Shown: positions 50,505 to 60,516, counted from the first letter of the stretch. The stretch: 60,534 nt of DNA from Candidatus Poseidoniales archaeon (GCA_003602575.1 QQRY01000057.1:96137-156670); one strand, 5' to 3'. Notes: generated by a model not told the origin, from the sequence alone. Made by a program: numbers and translations.

Positions 50505-52841
50505 CTATGATTCACCCTCTACGTGTAGGGTGCGGCCACCAAGCGGCGCAAAAGCGCTACCCGAGCCATCGTAAAACTTGCCCATCCATTCTACGAAGTG
50601 TAGACGGACGGCGTGAATTGTAGGGGAAAGTATTCCCAGTGCTATAGCAAATAATTGAATCAAAACGAATAGAATTATTCCTAATAAAAGTGCGACTATA
50701 TCGCCTGATTCAATTGCTGGACCTATTTTTTCCCAGCCCATTGTAATTGATACCTCTGCGATTTTAACACCTGCAACACCTACTCCCATTATTCGAAGAT
50801 AGGATAGAGTATTTGCTAAAAGACCGAAGGTTTCGATTGGACCCATTATCAGCCCGCCGACCCATCCAAACTTTTCATAGATAGCCAAGCCAATTACTAA
50901 ACTAACCAATCCAATCATGATTAGGAAAGTCCATATTTGTACTTCGAAAAGATCATTGTAATCCATTACCATATTCCTTGCTTGCATCGAGCCACCGGTC
51001 AAAATTAGTAACCAAGATCCTTTCTCGAAGTATGCTGCTGCCGCTCCATGAGCTTTGTAAACAGTGAATAGTCCAATTACAAGTCCAAGGAATATGTGAG
51101 CAATACCGATGTAAACTGATAGAACTACATATTCCTGTAACCCATGACCTGGGCTTGCTCTGTGGAATGGCATATGTAATCCACCAAGATTGAGTAAATC
51201 GGCAATAGCATGAGGTACGTGGACATTAGCATATGTCCAATCATAAAATGCATCGAATGGAGAGGAATTGCCAAGTTGTCCAGTATCATCCCAAACAAAA
51301 CCAAAGCCTTCGGCGAAAATTATACCCCAAATGATACACCAAGCGCCCATCCACTTCAGAATTGTAATTCCATTTTGAGCAAGAGGGTCTTTGGCGAAGG
51401 GTTTCGAACCCAAGAAAACTGCAAGTAAATAGATTAGTAGACCGTATCCCCAGTCACCTAAAATCATCCCATAGAAAAGAGGGAAAGTCATCATTAGAAG
51501 CATCGAAGGGTCATATGTACCATACTTTGGCCTTCCTACTAAATCAACTAAAAGTTCGAATGGTTCAGTGGCTTTACCATTGACGAATTCAATCGGGGGA
51601 ACTGCTTCATCATGTTCGGAATGTGAATCAGAACTGGTGGCTGAAACTCCCGATAATGCAATATCTAGTTCAGGCAAATTGATTTTACCATCCTTATTTA
51701 GATCGATGGCAGCCAAGAACTTGGCCATATTCCAAGGAGGCAACTCTCCAATATCTGCGGACTTCATGGCACTCTCGATTTCTTTAAACTCAAGTTGGCC
51801 AGAATCATCTAAATCCATAGACTTGAAAAACTGGAAAACTGATTGGTTGGAAGAGGATAAGTAATCTGCCAACATAACCAATTCTTTTGGAGTGCTACTT
51901 GTATGTGAATCGTGGTCTTCTTCATGGTGGTGATGTGAATCAACGTATTCTTCTATAGAAACATGAGATGCGCACTCAGATAGTGCTTTTCTGACTTCGT
52001 CCGCTTTGATTGTAGGAATCCATGCGTCGAGAGCAAATGCTTGATTGCTGACTGCAACCAAAGTAGGAGCGGTGAAAATTTGTTCTTCCCTTTCCAAATG
52101 TTCTTTGATTCTTACCAAGTTGGAACCATTAGATTTGGACCATTGTTCAAGAGACTTACTAGTACTTTCACTTTTAGAATGTAGTTCTTCAATAGTGCTC
52201 TCTATCTCTGATATCCTCTTACTAGGAGTGCCTTCTCCACTAGGGATTTGAACAGCCTTTGAACCCAGTTCTGCTAATCCGATTTGAACCGCTGCCCCAT
52301 CTTTAGGTTGGCATGCAATTGCAACTACTCCTTTCGAAGCTTTGAGTTCTATATCCTTAATTATATCACTGAATACAACTTGTGCCTTTGAAGCCTTACT
52401 GGTTTCAGCTAGATAAATCTCAACACCATCATAACCAGACATAAGTTCCAACGGTATGTCTAAAGGAGCTATTCTTGTTAGCGCTTTTAGTTGCTCTTCT
52501 AAAGAATTGATCTCTGATTCGCAGCCTCTAATTATTTCAATGAACTCAAGAGCGTCATCTACCTTTGCTTCGAACCCATCCAACATTTCTACAACATTTT
52601 TACGTGTAGTTGGACCATCCATGTTTATGGCGTTGACTTCCGATTGTAATGAACGGACTTTAGTTAGTAATCTACTTACTATCTCTGAATTATCGCTCTT
52701 AATAGAAGATCCTATTCCGATTCCGTCTTCAAAATTACTGTATTCTTCTATGTGAACGCACTTTAGATTTGTACATTGGCGGATTACTTCTTCCAAATTA
52801 CCGACTGGTGCAGCGACGGTTAATCTGGACATTTCAAGCAT
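50505..52841 (-). CDS. atpI: A-type ATP synthase subunit I with inserted EF-hand pair
   Basis: C-terminal TM domain RPKYGTYDPSMLLMMTFPLFYGMILGDWGYGLL...LSYLRIMGVGVAGVKIAEVS...HAVRLHFVEWMGKFYDGSGSAFAPL; EF loops DLDDSGQLEFKE and DLNKDGKINLPE in the soluble part. Confidence 0.96.
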   Translation of the reverse strand: MLEMSRLTVAAPVGNLEEVIRQCTNLKCVHIEEYSNFEDGIGIGSSIKSDNSEIVSRLLTKVRSLQSEVNAINMDGPTTRKNVVEMLDGFEAKVDDALEFIEIIRGCESEINSLEEQLKALTRIAPLDIPLELMSGYDGVEIYLAETSKASKAQVVFSDIIKDIELKASKGVVAIACQPKDGAAVQIGLAELGSKAVQIPSGEGTPSKRISEIESTIEELHSKSESTSKSLEQWSKSNGSNLVRIKEHLEREEQIFTAPTLVAVSNQAFALDAWIPTIKADEVRKALSECASHVSIEEYVDSHHHHEEDHDSHTSSTPKELVMLADYLSSSNQSVFQFFKSMDLDDSGQLEFKEIESAMKSADIGELPPWNMAKFLAAIDLNKDGKINLPELDIALSGVSATSSDSHSEHDEAVPPIEFVNGKATEPFELLVDLVGRPKYGTYDPSMLLMMTFPLFYGMILGDWGYGLLIYLLAVFLGSKPFAKDPLAQNGITILKWMGAWCIIWGIIFAEGFGFVWDDTGQLGNSSPFDAFYDWTYANVHVPHAIADLLNLGGLHMPFHRASPGHGLQEYVVLSVYIGIAHIFLGLVIGLFTVYKAHGAAAAYFEKGSWLLILTGGSMQARNMVMDYNDLFEVQIWTFLIMIGLVSLVIGLAIYEKFGWVGGLIMGPIETFGLLANTLSYLRIMGVGVAGVKIAEVSITMGWEKIGPAIESGDIVALLLGIILFVLIQLFAIALGILSPTIHAVRLHFVEWMGKFYDGSGSAFAPLGGRTLHVEGES

Positions 52842-52850
52842 AATAACACC

Positions 52851-53162
52851 TTAAAAAGTAGTCATGGTATCCAATATTGCTTTTACAGCCTTGTCTAAAT
52901 TCTTTGTAGCATTTGATTCAATCGAATCAACTTCCTTGGCTCCAGTCTTTTGGACTTTACTTGCTTCTTTATCTGCGCCCTCTCTTGCCGAGTCGAGTTT
53001 AGCTTGTGTATTTGACACTGAATCATCGGCAGCGCTAGATACAATCTCGCTAGATTTCTTCCTAGCGTCAGACATAATTTTTGATGCTTCGGTTTGTGCA
53101 TCAGCAAGTTTCTTTGCTGCATCGCGCTCAGTTTGTTTGATTTTACGAAGAACGTCGGACAT
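52851..53162 (-). CDS. atpH: A-type ATP synthase subunit H
   Basis: Short coiled coil MSDVLRKIKQTERDAAKKLADAQTEASKIMSDARKKSSEIV directly upstream of subunit I. Start revised to ATG at 53162. Confidence 0.85.
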   Translation of the reverse strand: MSDVLRKIKQTERDAAKKLADAQTEASKIMSDARKKSSEIVSSAADDSVSNTQAKLDSAREGADKEASKVQKTGAKEVDSIESNATKNLDKAVKAILDTMTTF

Positions 53163-53269
53163 ACCCAAGTAAATCACCTACAATTCGCCGTATTATAGGG
53201 GGTTTATGAGTCTAGTGATTGGACATGATTTCAAACACAATCCCATTGATTGTATAATTGCGCCTGTAG

Positions 53270-54016
53270 TCATCGTTTAGGCTTAAAACCCCTAAACCTG
53301 CTCGACATACCAAATGGTAACAAAAGTCTTCCTTGGACATCTTCAAAACCAACATCTCTCATGACTTTTCGATAGTAACCATTTGTACCATAATGAGAGT
53401 ATGTTCGGGCTAAACCTTTCCATGGATGGTCTTTCTCTTTGGTAATTATTCTAGCGATTATCTGTACAACTGTTGCCATCCATATCCTTCCGGCCAAACC
53501 ATGGAACCAATTTGCTTTACCTGCATCGCAAATTACAACTTGACCTCCCGGTTTTAGTACCCTGAAAATTTCTTCAAGCCCCTTCTTCTTATCTTGAAAA
53601 TCTCTAAAAGAAAAAAGGCAAAATACTCTATCAAAGGTATCGTCTGGAAGAGGGATAGATTCAGCGATTGCTTCAACATATTTTGCGGGACCTTCGCCTC
53701 GAGACGCTCTAGCAGAGTCAACTCTCTTCTTAGCAACCCTCAACATTTCTGCCGAAGGGTCAAGACAAGTTACATCCAAGCCCACTAGATCTTCAGCAAA
53801 TGAACCAGGACCACATCCAACCTCTAGAATTTTCATTCCTTTCTCTGCATGATTACGAACATTCTTTCTCCAAACTTTATCCTGCCCGAAAGTCATCCAG
53901 TGATTTACCTTATCATAATGAGGGATTGATTGTTCTAGTTGTTGTTCTAATTTAGTCCAAGCGTCTAAATCGATGCCTGATGGGTCATAGCCACCCGTTG
54001 AACTCCTATCCGACAT
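53270..54016 (-). CDS. SAM-dependent methyltransferase (UbiE/MenG-like)
   Basis: GMKILEVGCGPGSFAEDLVGLDVTCLDPSAEML; IPLPDDTFDRVFCLFSFRDFQDKKKGLEEIFRVLKPGGQVVICD. Confidence 0.87.
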   Translation of the reverse strand: MSDRSSTGGYDPSGIDLDAWTKLEQQLEQSIPHYDKVNHWMTFGQDKVWRKNVRNHAEKGMKILEVGCGPGSFAEDLVGLDVTCLDPSAEMLRVAKKRVDSARASRGEGPAKYVEAIAESIPLPDDTFDRVFCLFSFRDFQDKKKGLEEIFRVLKPGGQVVICDAGKANWFHGLAGRIWMATVVQIIARIITKEKDHPWKGLARTYSHYGTNGYYRKVMRDVGFEDVQGRLLLPFGMSSRFRGFKPKR

Positions 54017-54074
54017 ATTAACTCCTCACGGCTGACCTCTTTGGACATATCGTTTTCAAAACACTGGTAATCGG

Positions 54075-54887
54075 TCAAGCAATACGCTCAACTGTTTCAG
54101 GAGTAATACCTTCTTCAGGAGTCACTCTAAATACAAGTATCTTCAAATTTTCCGGAGCATTTCTAAACTTGGAAACTATCATAGATGTTTCAAAATCAGT
54201 ACCTATAGTCCTAACTTGGAAAGATAGTACCATATCTGCAATTGATGCTAATTCTTGTTTTACTGAAGGAGAAAGTCCGTCGGTAGATACTGAAATTAAA
54301 ATCAAACCTCTGTATAATTGTGCGTGTGCTTGTAACATTCTAACCATAGCGACAACTCTCGCAGGGTCGTCTCTTTGAAGGAAGAAATCTAGACTGTCGA
54401 TAACTGCTCTAAAATATGGCCCTAAAGCCATAACTTCATTTGTAACTTCGGTCAAATAATCCTGTGTCACATCATCTACGAATCTCGTTTGGGCTAATCT
54501 TTGAATGTCTTCAAGCCTAAAGCCTTCCAATCTATACCTGCTTGCCAATAATTCTTTTTCCAGAACATTTGAATTGTATTCTTCTCCAATAGTCCTTACA
54601 TTGATATCTAAAGGCCAGTCATACTTTTGAAAAATTCTAACAATCTCTGCCTGCCCTTCATTAGTCGAGATGTAAAGGGTGTTTTCAGCTTCTTCTGCGG
54701 GTGAAACGAATTGTTTGGCGAATAATTCACTTCCTGAACCTGTGCCTGTAAATGCTATCATCGTGAAACCTCTAGGAACTCCACCATGCATTTCATTATC
54801 GAACTTCGGAACTCCAAAAGAACCGACTGAGCCAAAGAATTTCTCATCTTCCTCATCAAACTTGAATTCTTTTGCCATGAATCTCAC
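54075..54887 (-). CDS. KaiC/RecA-like protein, degenerate Walker A
   Basis: FGVPKFDNEMHGGVPRGFTMIAFTGTGSGSELFAKQFVSPAEEAENTLYISTNEG; FRAVIDSLDFFL; KaiC-like order with the P-loop Lys missing. Confidence 0.8.
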   Translation of the reverse strand: MRFMAKEFKFDEEDEKFFGSVGSFGVPKFDNEMHGGVPRGFTMIAFTGTGSGSELFAKQFVSPAEEAENTLYISTNEGQAEIVRIFQKYDWPLDINVRTIGEEYNSNVLEKELLASRYRLEGFRLEDIQRLAQTRFVDDVTQDYLTEVTNEVMALGPYFRAVIDSLDFFLQRDDPARVVAMVRMLQAHAQLYRGLILISVSTDGLSPSVKQELASIADMVLSFQVRTIGTDFETSMIVSKFRNAPENLKILVFRVTPEEGITPETVERIA

Positions 54888-54888
54888 C

Positions 54889-55482
54889 TCAGTGTATTAC
54901 AACCTGACCTCTGTCGATAAGGTCTGTACAGTATAGATCTAAATTTGACAAAACCAATGGCGGTGTTTGGTCAGGTACATTTAGAATAACAGTTAGAACT
55001 TCCTGCTGTCTAAATGTGTTAATGAATGTGTGAAGATATTCAGCCAACATTCTGTCCTCGTTGTAAATAGCTAGAGAATTAACGCTGTCAAGGAATATAA
55101 AATTGCGTTCATGTTCAGTGGTTTTTAGAATATATAAGGTGCGCAAAAGTACAGATTCTAGCATGATAGGGCTGTCAACAAAATGAACATTGGAATAAGG
55201 TACTGTCGTCCCTCCTAAAATCCCTGACGATACTAAATCGATGAATTGTATATGAGAGACATCCACTCCTATTGCCTCAAAGCCTTGGATGACTTCTGCC
55301 GCACCTCTACTTGCGCTAATATATACTCCGCTCATCTCAAACATCTGTAGTAGTGGTATCATAGTACTGGCCGTCACCATAAATGCATTAGAGTTGCCAC
55401 AGCGGACTTGAACTGCGCTATTTAGTGAAACCTCTGTGAGTTGATCCGATATACCCTGGTCTAGTTCAAACATATCATGCAC
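54889..55482 (-). CDS. KaiC/RecA-like protein lacking a P-loop
   Basis: NAFMVTASTMIPLLQMFEMSGVYISASRGAAEVIQGFEAIGVDVSHIQFID...RNFIFLDSVNSLAIYN; RecA-like layout without GxxxxGKT. Confidence 0.68.
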   Translation of the reverse strand: MHDMFELDQGISDQLTEVSLNSAVQVRCGNSNAFMVTASTMIPLLQMFEMSGVYISASRGAAEVIQGFEAIGVDVSHIQFIDLVSSGILGGTTVPYSNVHFVDSPIMLESVLLRTLYILKTTEHERNFIFLDSVNSLAIYNEDRMLAEYLHTFINTFRQQEVLTVILNVPDQTPPLVLSNLDLYCTDLIDRGQVVIH

Positions 55483-56257
55483 CCCATCTATTCTGTGTAT
55501 CGCTTACTGCGCCCCATTTTAACATTGGAGTCAGCATTACTCCAAGAGGGGTTAATTCGATGGCATGCTTAGCCCTACTGTGAGAAGTTCCCCTCATTTT
55601 TACTACTTGTAAAAATCTTAGCAAGTGACCCATTCGCTCTACATCTCCAAGTACGATAATTCCATCTGCAATTGCTTCTTCAACACCAAAAGATGACCAA
55701 TGTGCGTTTTCGGTAGCAGAGGTAATCTCTGCGATCAAAATTGTTGTGCAGCCTAGAGTTGCTAACTTTTTACCAAGTGTAAACAAGAAGTCTCGAATCA
55801 ACTGCTCGGATTTAATCTTATAACAAAGCGTAGTTACCGAATCGATAACCAATCTAGTGACACCAATTGTATTGACAATGTCCACTATGGCTTTAATCAA
55901 AGAATGAACATCATCTAAATCGAAAGACGACTTTTCCAATCCCAGCCAAGAGTATAGAACGTCCATATCAAATACATTTATCAGGCCTGAATCTACCATT
56001 TTAACATCAAAGAATTGAAATTGCCTGATGTTTTCAAGAAGTTTTACAGAGGGTTCAGTAGCGGTGAAATGGGCACATGCCTCGCCAGCATCGGCTCCTC
56101 TGACTAAAAATTCCATGCCTAGAGTGGTCTTTCCTGAACCACAGGTTCCTGAAGCCAAAACTGTTGAACCATAGGGTATGCCACCTCTTAGAATTTCATC
56201 TAGACCATGCACGCCTGTAATGCATCGGTCTCGGGAATATTGGCCGGCTGGTTGCAT
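55475..56257 (-). CDS. KaiC-family RecA-like ATPase (intact Walker A)
   Basis: ITGVHGLDEILRGGIPYGSTVLASGTCGSGKTTLGMEFLVRGADAGEACAHFTATEP; TRLVIDSVTTL. Confidence 0.92.
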   Translation of the reverse strand: MQPAGQYSRDRCITGVHGLDEILRGGIPYGSTVLASGTCGSGKTTLGMEFLVRGADAGEACAHFTATEPSVKLLENIRQFQFFDVKMVDSGLINVFDMDVLYSWLGLEKSSFDLDDVHSLIKAIVDIVNTIGVTRLVIDSVTTLCYKIKSEQLIRDFLFTLGKKLATLGCTTILIAEITSATENAHWSSFGVEEAIADGIIVLGDVERMGHLLRFLQVVKMRGTSHSRAKHAIELTPLGVMLTPMLKWGAVSDTQNRWGA

Positions 56258-56346
56258 GGGGAACAGTTAGGCTAAATCGCTTAGGTTCATGAAGCATACG
56301 CCCAAGTAGGCTAAAATTACATGAGTTTCAATGCAGTTAATCAAAC

Positions 56347-57423
56347 CTAATTTCCAGGACTAGGTTGTGAAGGTATGAACCAATCTGAAGAAGAAGCTGG
56401 GATGTTGCCATTCCATTCCAATGTTTGACTGGGTGTAAGGAAAAATCCTGTATCTCCGCCCCATTCAACTCTAAAAATCTCAAATGGTCTAAATTCAGAT
56501 AGTTGCGTATAACTCAGTTTTACTATCCCACCTCCATCATCAAGGCCGCTGATTGAACCAACGCCCAAAAAACCGGATTGACCCAAATCAATCACTTGGG
56601 TCGCATTTCCTACGTCTTGAGAAAGAGCATCACCGGTGAATAAAGTAGTCGAATGACCCTTTAAAACTCCCTCTTTTAGAAGTATATTGGTTTCCCCGGA
56701 AGGCGAAATATGATTAAAACTCCAACCTTCTAGAGATATTGCGAAATCATTAGGGTTGGAAACTTCAATCCACTCTGGGCTACCTGAAACCGAGCGAGGA
56801 CTTATTTCGGTAATGTGTAATGAATTTGATTTACGCCCTCCATCATGGACTTCTAATATCAATTGAATTTTTTCAGCCCCATCCTGGAAGGTCACTGACG
56901 CACTAGATGATGTTTGAGCTGTATTACGAGGAGTTCCACCTTCAAATAATACTAAATTATTTCTTGAGGAATTATCACTATCGATAATTTTTATTTCGAT
57001 AAATAAACTTAGCCCGTCATCTAGCCCAAGTCCCTTTACCATTCCATCTTCAGTTACATTGGAAAGTGAACTAACTCTATCAAAATCTAATTCTCCGTCT
57101 AGCATTAGTCCGACTTGGACTACACCATTATCAAGTTCATTAGCACTAACATCATGCCACTCAGTTGTAGCATTTTCATAATCAAGATTTGAATCTAACA
57201 TTGGAACAAACCAGCCGCTGTTTGATGTCATACGGTCAAGCCCATTGTATGCTGCACGATCGATTCGATCTACTGAGGTGTCGTTAGAACCCATTTCTAG
57301 TTGTGCCAAAGAGAGAAATGCTGTCAAAATCATCAAAAATAATGTGAAAGCTGAAAGAAATTCAATAACTGCAGTCAAACCATTTTCATCTCTTTGAAGA
57401 GAATGTTGAGACTGCTTGCGCAT
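56347..57423 (-). CDS. Pilin-like N-terminus fused to a lamin-tail-like domain; surface protein
   Basis: N-terminus RDENGLTAVIEFLSAFTLFLMILTAFLSLAQLEMG resembles archaeal pilin H-domain; SLHITEISPRSVSGSPEWIEVSNPNDFAISLEGWSFNHIS resembles LTD. Confidence 0.78.
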   Translation of the reverse strand: MRKQSQHSLQRDENGLTAVIEFLSAFTLFLMILTAFLSLAQLEMGSNDTSVDRIDRAAYNGLDRMTSNSGWFVPMLDSNLDYENATTEWHDVSANELDNGVVQVGLMLDGELDFDRVSSLSNVTEDGMVKGLGLDDGLSLFIEIKIIDSDNSSRNNLVLFEGGTPRNTAQTSSSASVTFQDGAEKIQLILEVHDGGRKSNSLHITEISPRSVSGSPEWIEVSNPNDFAISLEGWSFNHISPSGETNILLKEGVLKGHSTTLFTGDALSQDVGNATQVIDLGQSGFLGVGSISGLDDGGGIVKLSYTQLSEFRPFEIFRVEWGGDTGFFLTPSQTLEWNGNIPASSSDWFIPSQPSPGN

Positions 57424-57531
57424 GTTAGTGGTAAGTGTGAGTAATTCAAGAGGTTACCGATTGACACACATGATTGGGTCTGATTTTAGCCACTTTTTGG
57501 CAATTCGAAGCGATGAGTCTTTGAATGTTCA

Positions 57532-60516
57532 ATGAGAGGAAGGTGTATGAGTGCAGTCCACAAGCGGCTAAATGGCAACCGGAAAAGTTGCTTCTCGTTC
57601 GTGTTGTTACTGCTGTTTAGTTCACTTTCAGGTATTGCTATGACGCCAAATGCGGAAGCTGCCGCTAATGGGGATTTAGGAATTGTTTCTACTGTCTATC
57701 CTTTAGAGGATACATGGATTGCTGCATATGACTCTATTAAATTCCAGGTTGAGATTGAAAATTTCCATGCAGCGCCTTCCCCTTCAGGCAGAGTACTAGA
57801 CTGGTATGTGTGTGAAGGAGTTAAAGCTTCAAATTTATGTATTAGTTCAAGTGTAAAAGATGGAAGTATTACGATAAGTTCAATTTTACCTGGCATAGTT
57901 GAAACTATTGAATCTCCTACTTTTTTCAATCCAAATGGATTCAATGGTTTAATGACAATAGTGTACAAGTTTGATCAGTTTGATTTTGACTCCAATAATG
58001 ATGTGTTCTCATTTACAGTCAACTCATCAACAAGTTTTACAGATATAAAAATGAATGAAGAGATTAATATTCTAGATGACATTGATAATCTTGCTATTCA
58101 TGAAGGACAACCAATCATAAATTCGAATACGACTTACACATTTCAATTTGATGGTTATTCACATCTATGTGGGTCTTGTCAAATTAATTCTAGCATAGGA
58201 TGGGAGTTATGGAATATAGAATCGGGAGAGAAAATTTCCGACTCAATGGTCAATTACTCTAATTTCCCTAAATATGGATATTACAAATCATTTTCCATTC
58301 CACTACCTGAGTTTCAACATAATGAAACCGGAGAATTTTTGATCAAATATGGGATGTTTGAATCGCAAGGTAGCCCTAACAATGACATGGTTACAGATAA
58401 TAACATAAAGCAAGAGATAATATCCATTGATAATCAAATAGATGTTGTTCTAAGTCAGATGTATCCATCCCATAATCCATCATCGCAAGAATATTATTTC
58501 GGAGAAGGTATGCTTACTGCGCAACTATTGAATGATGGCAATAAATCTGTACATAATCTAAGTACTACCATGGAAGTTTTTAATGCTGTAAATGAATTAC
58601 AAACTATTGACACTTGCCTAATAGAAGTAATTCACCCAGGCGATACATTTACCTGTTATTTTGATATATTCACTAGCGGGGTGTTTTTAGACTTAATCGT
58701 AACAATTCCAACTATCACTGAAGATGGTACTGATGATGTTACAGAGAATAATGTTATCGAAGAAAATACGGAGATAGTAATCCCTTCACTGAGTGGCTAC
58801 ATAGTCAATAATAACGAAAAAGCATGGTATACTAACATAGATCAAATAAGTCTTACAGGTAATGCTAATTTATTCGCCCCTGGGCCAGTTAATTATTCTT
58901 GGTGGTATGCAGGAATAATCAATTTAGGATATGGTAAAAATCTCACAATTGATTCTAGCTCATTAGGTCTTGGAGAGCACGTAATCAGGCTAACAGTGCG
59001 TGATATTTTTGGTAATACCGAGAATATTTTTGAAGTTGTGAATGTATATTATTACTCGGAAGAAGACAATTCTCCAGAATATATAGCCTCTGGAGTAACC
59101 ACTGAAGAATCATCGATAATAACCGAAAAGATGTTACCAATTATTGGAGAAACATATGGCGTAGGTAACGGTAAATCTCCTCTTTTGATAATGTCATTCG
59201 ACATAATTAGAGAATCTGATAACTCAAGCCTCTTTACCGGCTCTAATTGGATGGATATTGAACTGAATATGTCATATTTATTACTTGATTCAATTCCATT
59301 TAGTTCATTAGAGATTAGAACACTAGATAACTTTGAAGATACAACTTGGGAGGTTTACCAGGGTTCTGATCCAGTACTAGATACTGTTAATGAAAATATT
59401 TCTTTAACAATTTATGATAGCATGACCATACTGGTTATTGGACAAATAAATACTCCTTATGTATTTGCAGATAATTTTTCTACTTCGTTGATTGAAGGTG
59501 GCAAATTTAGATTAGACTGGACTCCTACTGGAGATGTAAACAATGACTACATAGGAGGATGGAACATCTATCAATTAGCATTGCCTGAAACAGGAGGGAC
59601 TGTATTTCCTTCTTCGAACCAAAATTTCAATCAATTAGTTTGGGATGATTTGACTACAGATTCATTTAGAATGTTCTTACCGATTGAAGAATCTCACTGG
59701 CTAGATTCTTTCAAAGTTGAAGATGGTTTTTGCTCATCTTATGCCATAGTACCCGTAGACAGACAAGGTATACCTTACTTTGAAAGGGCAAATGTCACCG
59801 TTGACGAGAATGGGGACGGTACTTATCTATGCGGGGACAACACTCCCCCAGAATCAAATGTAATTCAATTCAATCATGCTTGGGAATTTACTAATAGTAG
59901 TGATTGCTATAAGATTCGAAATGATTGGTCAATGTGCTATTCTGTAGAAATTAATTGGATTTGGCCAGAGCACGAAATAGATGGTAATGTGACTTGGAAT
60001 CTATATAGAATAGAGCAGAAACCTAATGGCATTGACATTTCACTAGCAACGCCTATTTTAGCCGACATTCAAGCAACTCCACTACAGCCTGGAAATTTCA
60101 CTGAGTACGGCTGGGAAGATGATGGAATTAGGCCGCAACGGACTTATTACTATATTTTGACGCCAGTAGACTGGGTAGGTAATGAAAAGGTAGTAATCCA
60201 GTTCCCATCACCAAACGTTGAAAGAGTGTATATTGAAGATGATTGGTGGTCTTATTATCAACACCTGATTCCAGTTCCACCTGAACCTGAAGAACCGCCC
60301 TTAGGCAATGAATGGCTCGGAAACTTTAGTGAGAGTTTAGAGCAGGATGAATTCAAGTATGCAGGAATCGTTGTATTGCTAACTTTATGTATCTCTTTGA
60401 TAATGCTCCCACTGATAATAAAGAAACGAAAGCGCCTAAACAGAGTCATCAATGCTAGAAATAGACAGAAACTGACAGATTCTATGGCTGATGAGTTCGA
60501 TGATTTCTTCGATTAA
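57532..60516 (+). CDS. Large cell-surface protein, signal peptide and C-terminal TM anchor
   Basis: Signal CFSFVLLLLFSSLSGIAMTPNAEA; beta-rich repeats; C-terminal TM YAGIVVLLTLCISLIMLPLIIKKRKR. Start ATG 57532 or 57547. Confidence 0.82.
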   Translation: MRGRCMSAVHKRLNGNRKSCFSFVLLLLFSSLSGIAMTPNAEAAANGDLGIVSTVYPLEDTWIAAYDSIKFQVEIENFHAAPSPSGRVLDWYVCEGVKASNLCISSSVKDGSITISSILPGIVETIESPTFFNPNGFNGLMTIVYKFDQFDFDSNNDVFSFTVNSSTSFTDIKMNEEINILDDIDNLAIHEGQPIINSNTTYTFQFDGYSHLCGSCQINSSIGWELWNIESGEKISDSMVNYSNFPKYGYYKSFSIPLPEFQHNETGEFLIKYGMFESQGSPNNDMVTDNNIKQEIISIDNQIDVVLSQMYPSHNPSSQEYYFGEGMLTAQLLNDGNKSVHNLSTTMEVFNAVNELQTIDTCLIEVIHPGDTFTCYFDIFTSGVFLDLIVTIPTITEDGTDDVTENNVIEENTEIVIPSLSGYIVNNNEKAWYTNIDQISLTGNANLFAPGPVNYSWWYAGIINLGYGKNLTIDSSSLGLGEHVIRLTVRDIFGNTENIFEVVNVYYYSEEDNSPEYIASGVTTEESSIITEKMLPIIGETYGVGNGKSPLLIMSFDIIRESDNSSLFTGSNWMDIELNMSYLLLDSIPFSSLEIRTLDNFEDTTWEVYQGSDPVLDTVNENISLTIYDSMTILVIGQINTPYVFADNFSTSLIEGGKFRLDWTPTGDVNNDYIGGWNIYQLALPETGGTVFPSSNQNFNQLVWDDLTTDSFRMFLPIEESHWLDSFKVEDGFCSSYAIVPVDRQGIPYFERANVTVDENGDGTYLCGDNTPPESNVIQFNHAWEFTNSSDCYKIRNDWSMCYSVEINWIWPEHEIDGNVTWNLYRIEQKPNGIDISLATPILADIQATPLQPGNFTEYGWEDDGIRPQRTYYYILTPVDWVGNEKVVIQFPSPNVERVYIEDDWWSYYQHLIPVPPEPEEPPLGNEWLGNFSESLEQDEFKYAGIVVLLTLCISLIMLPLIIKKRKRLNRVINARNRQKLTDSMADEFDDFFD

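Noticed and set aside
50230-50623. Plus-strand ORFs antisense to atpK/atpI (114 and 102 aa)
   Set aside because: Antisense to confident genes; composition reflects GC-richer Ala/Gly codons of the proteolipid.
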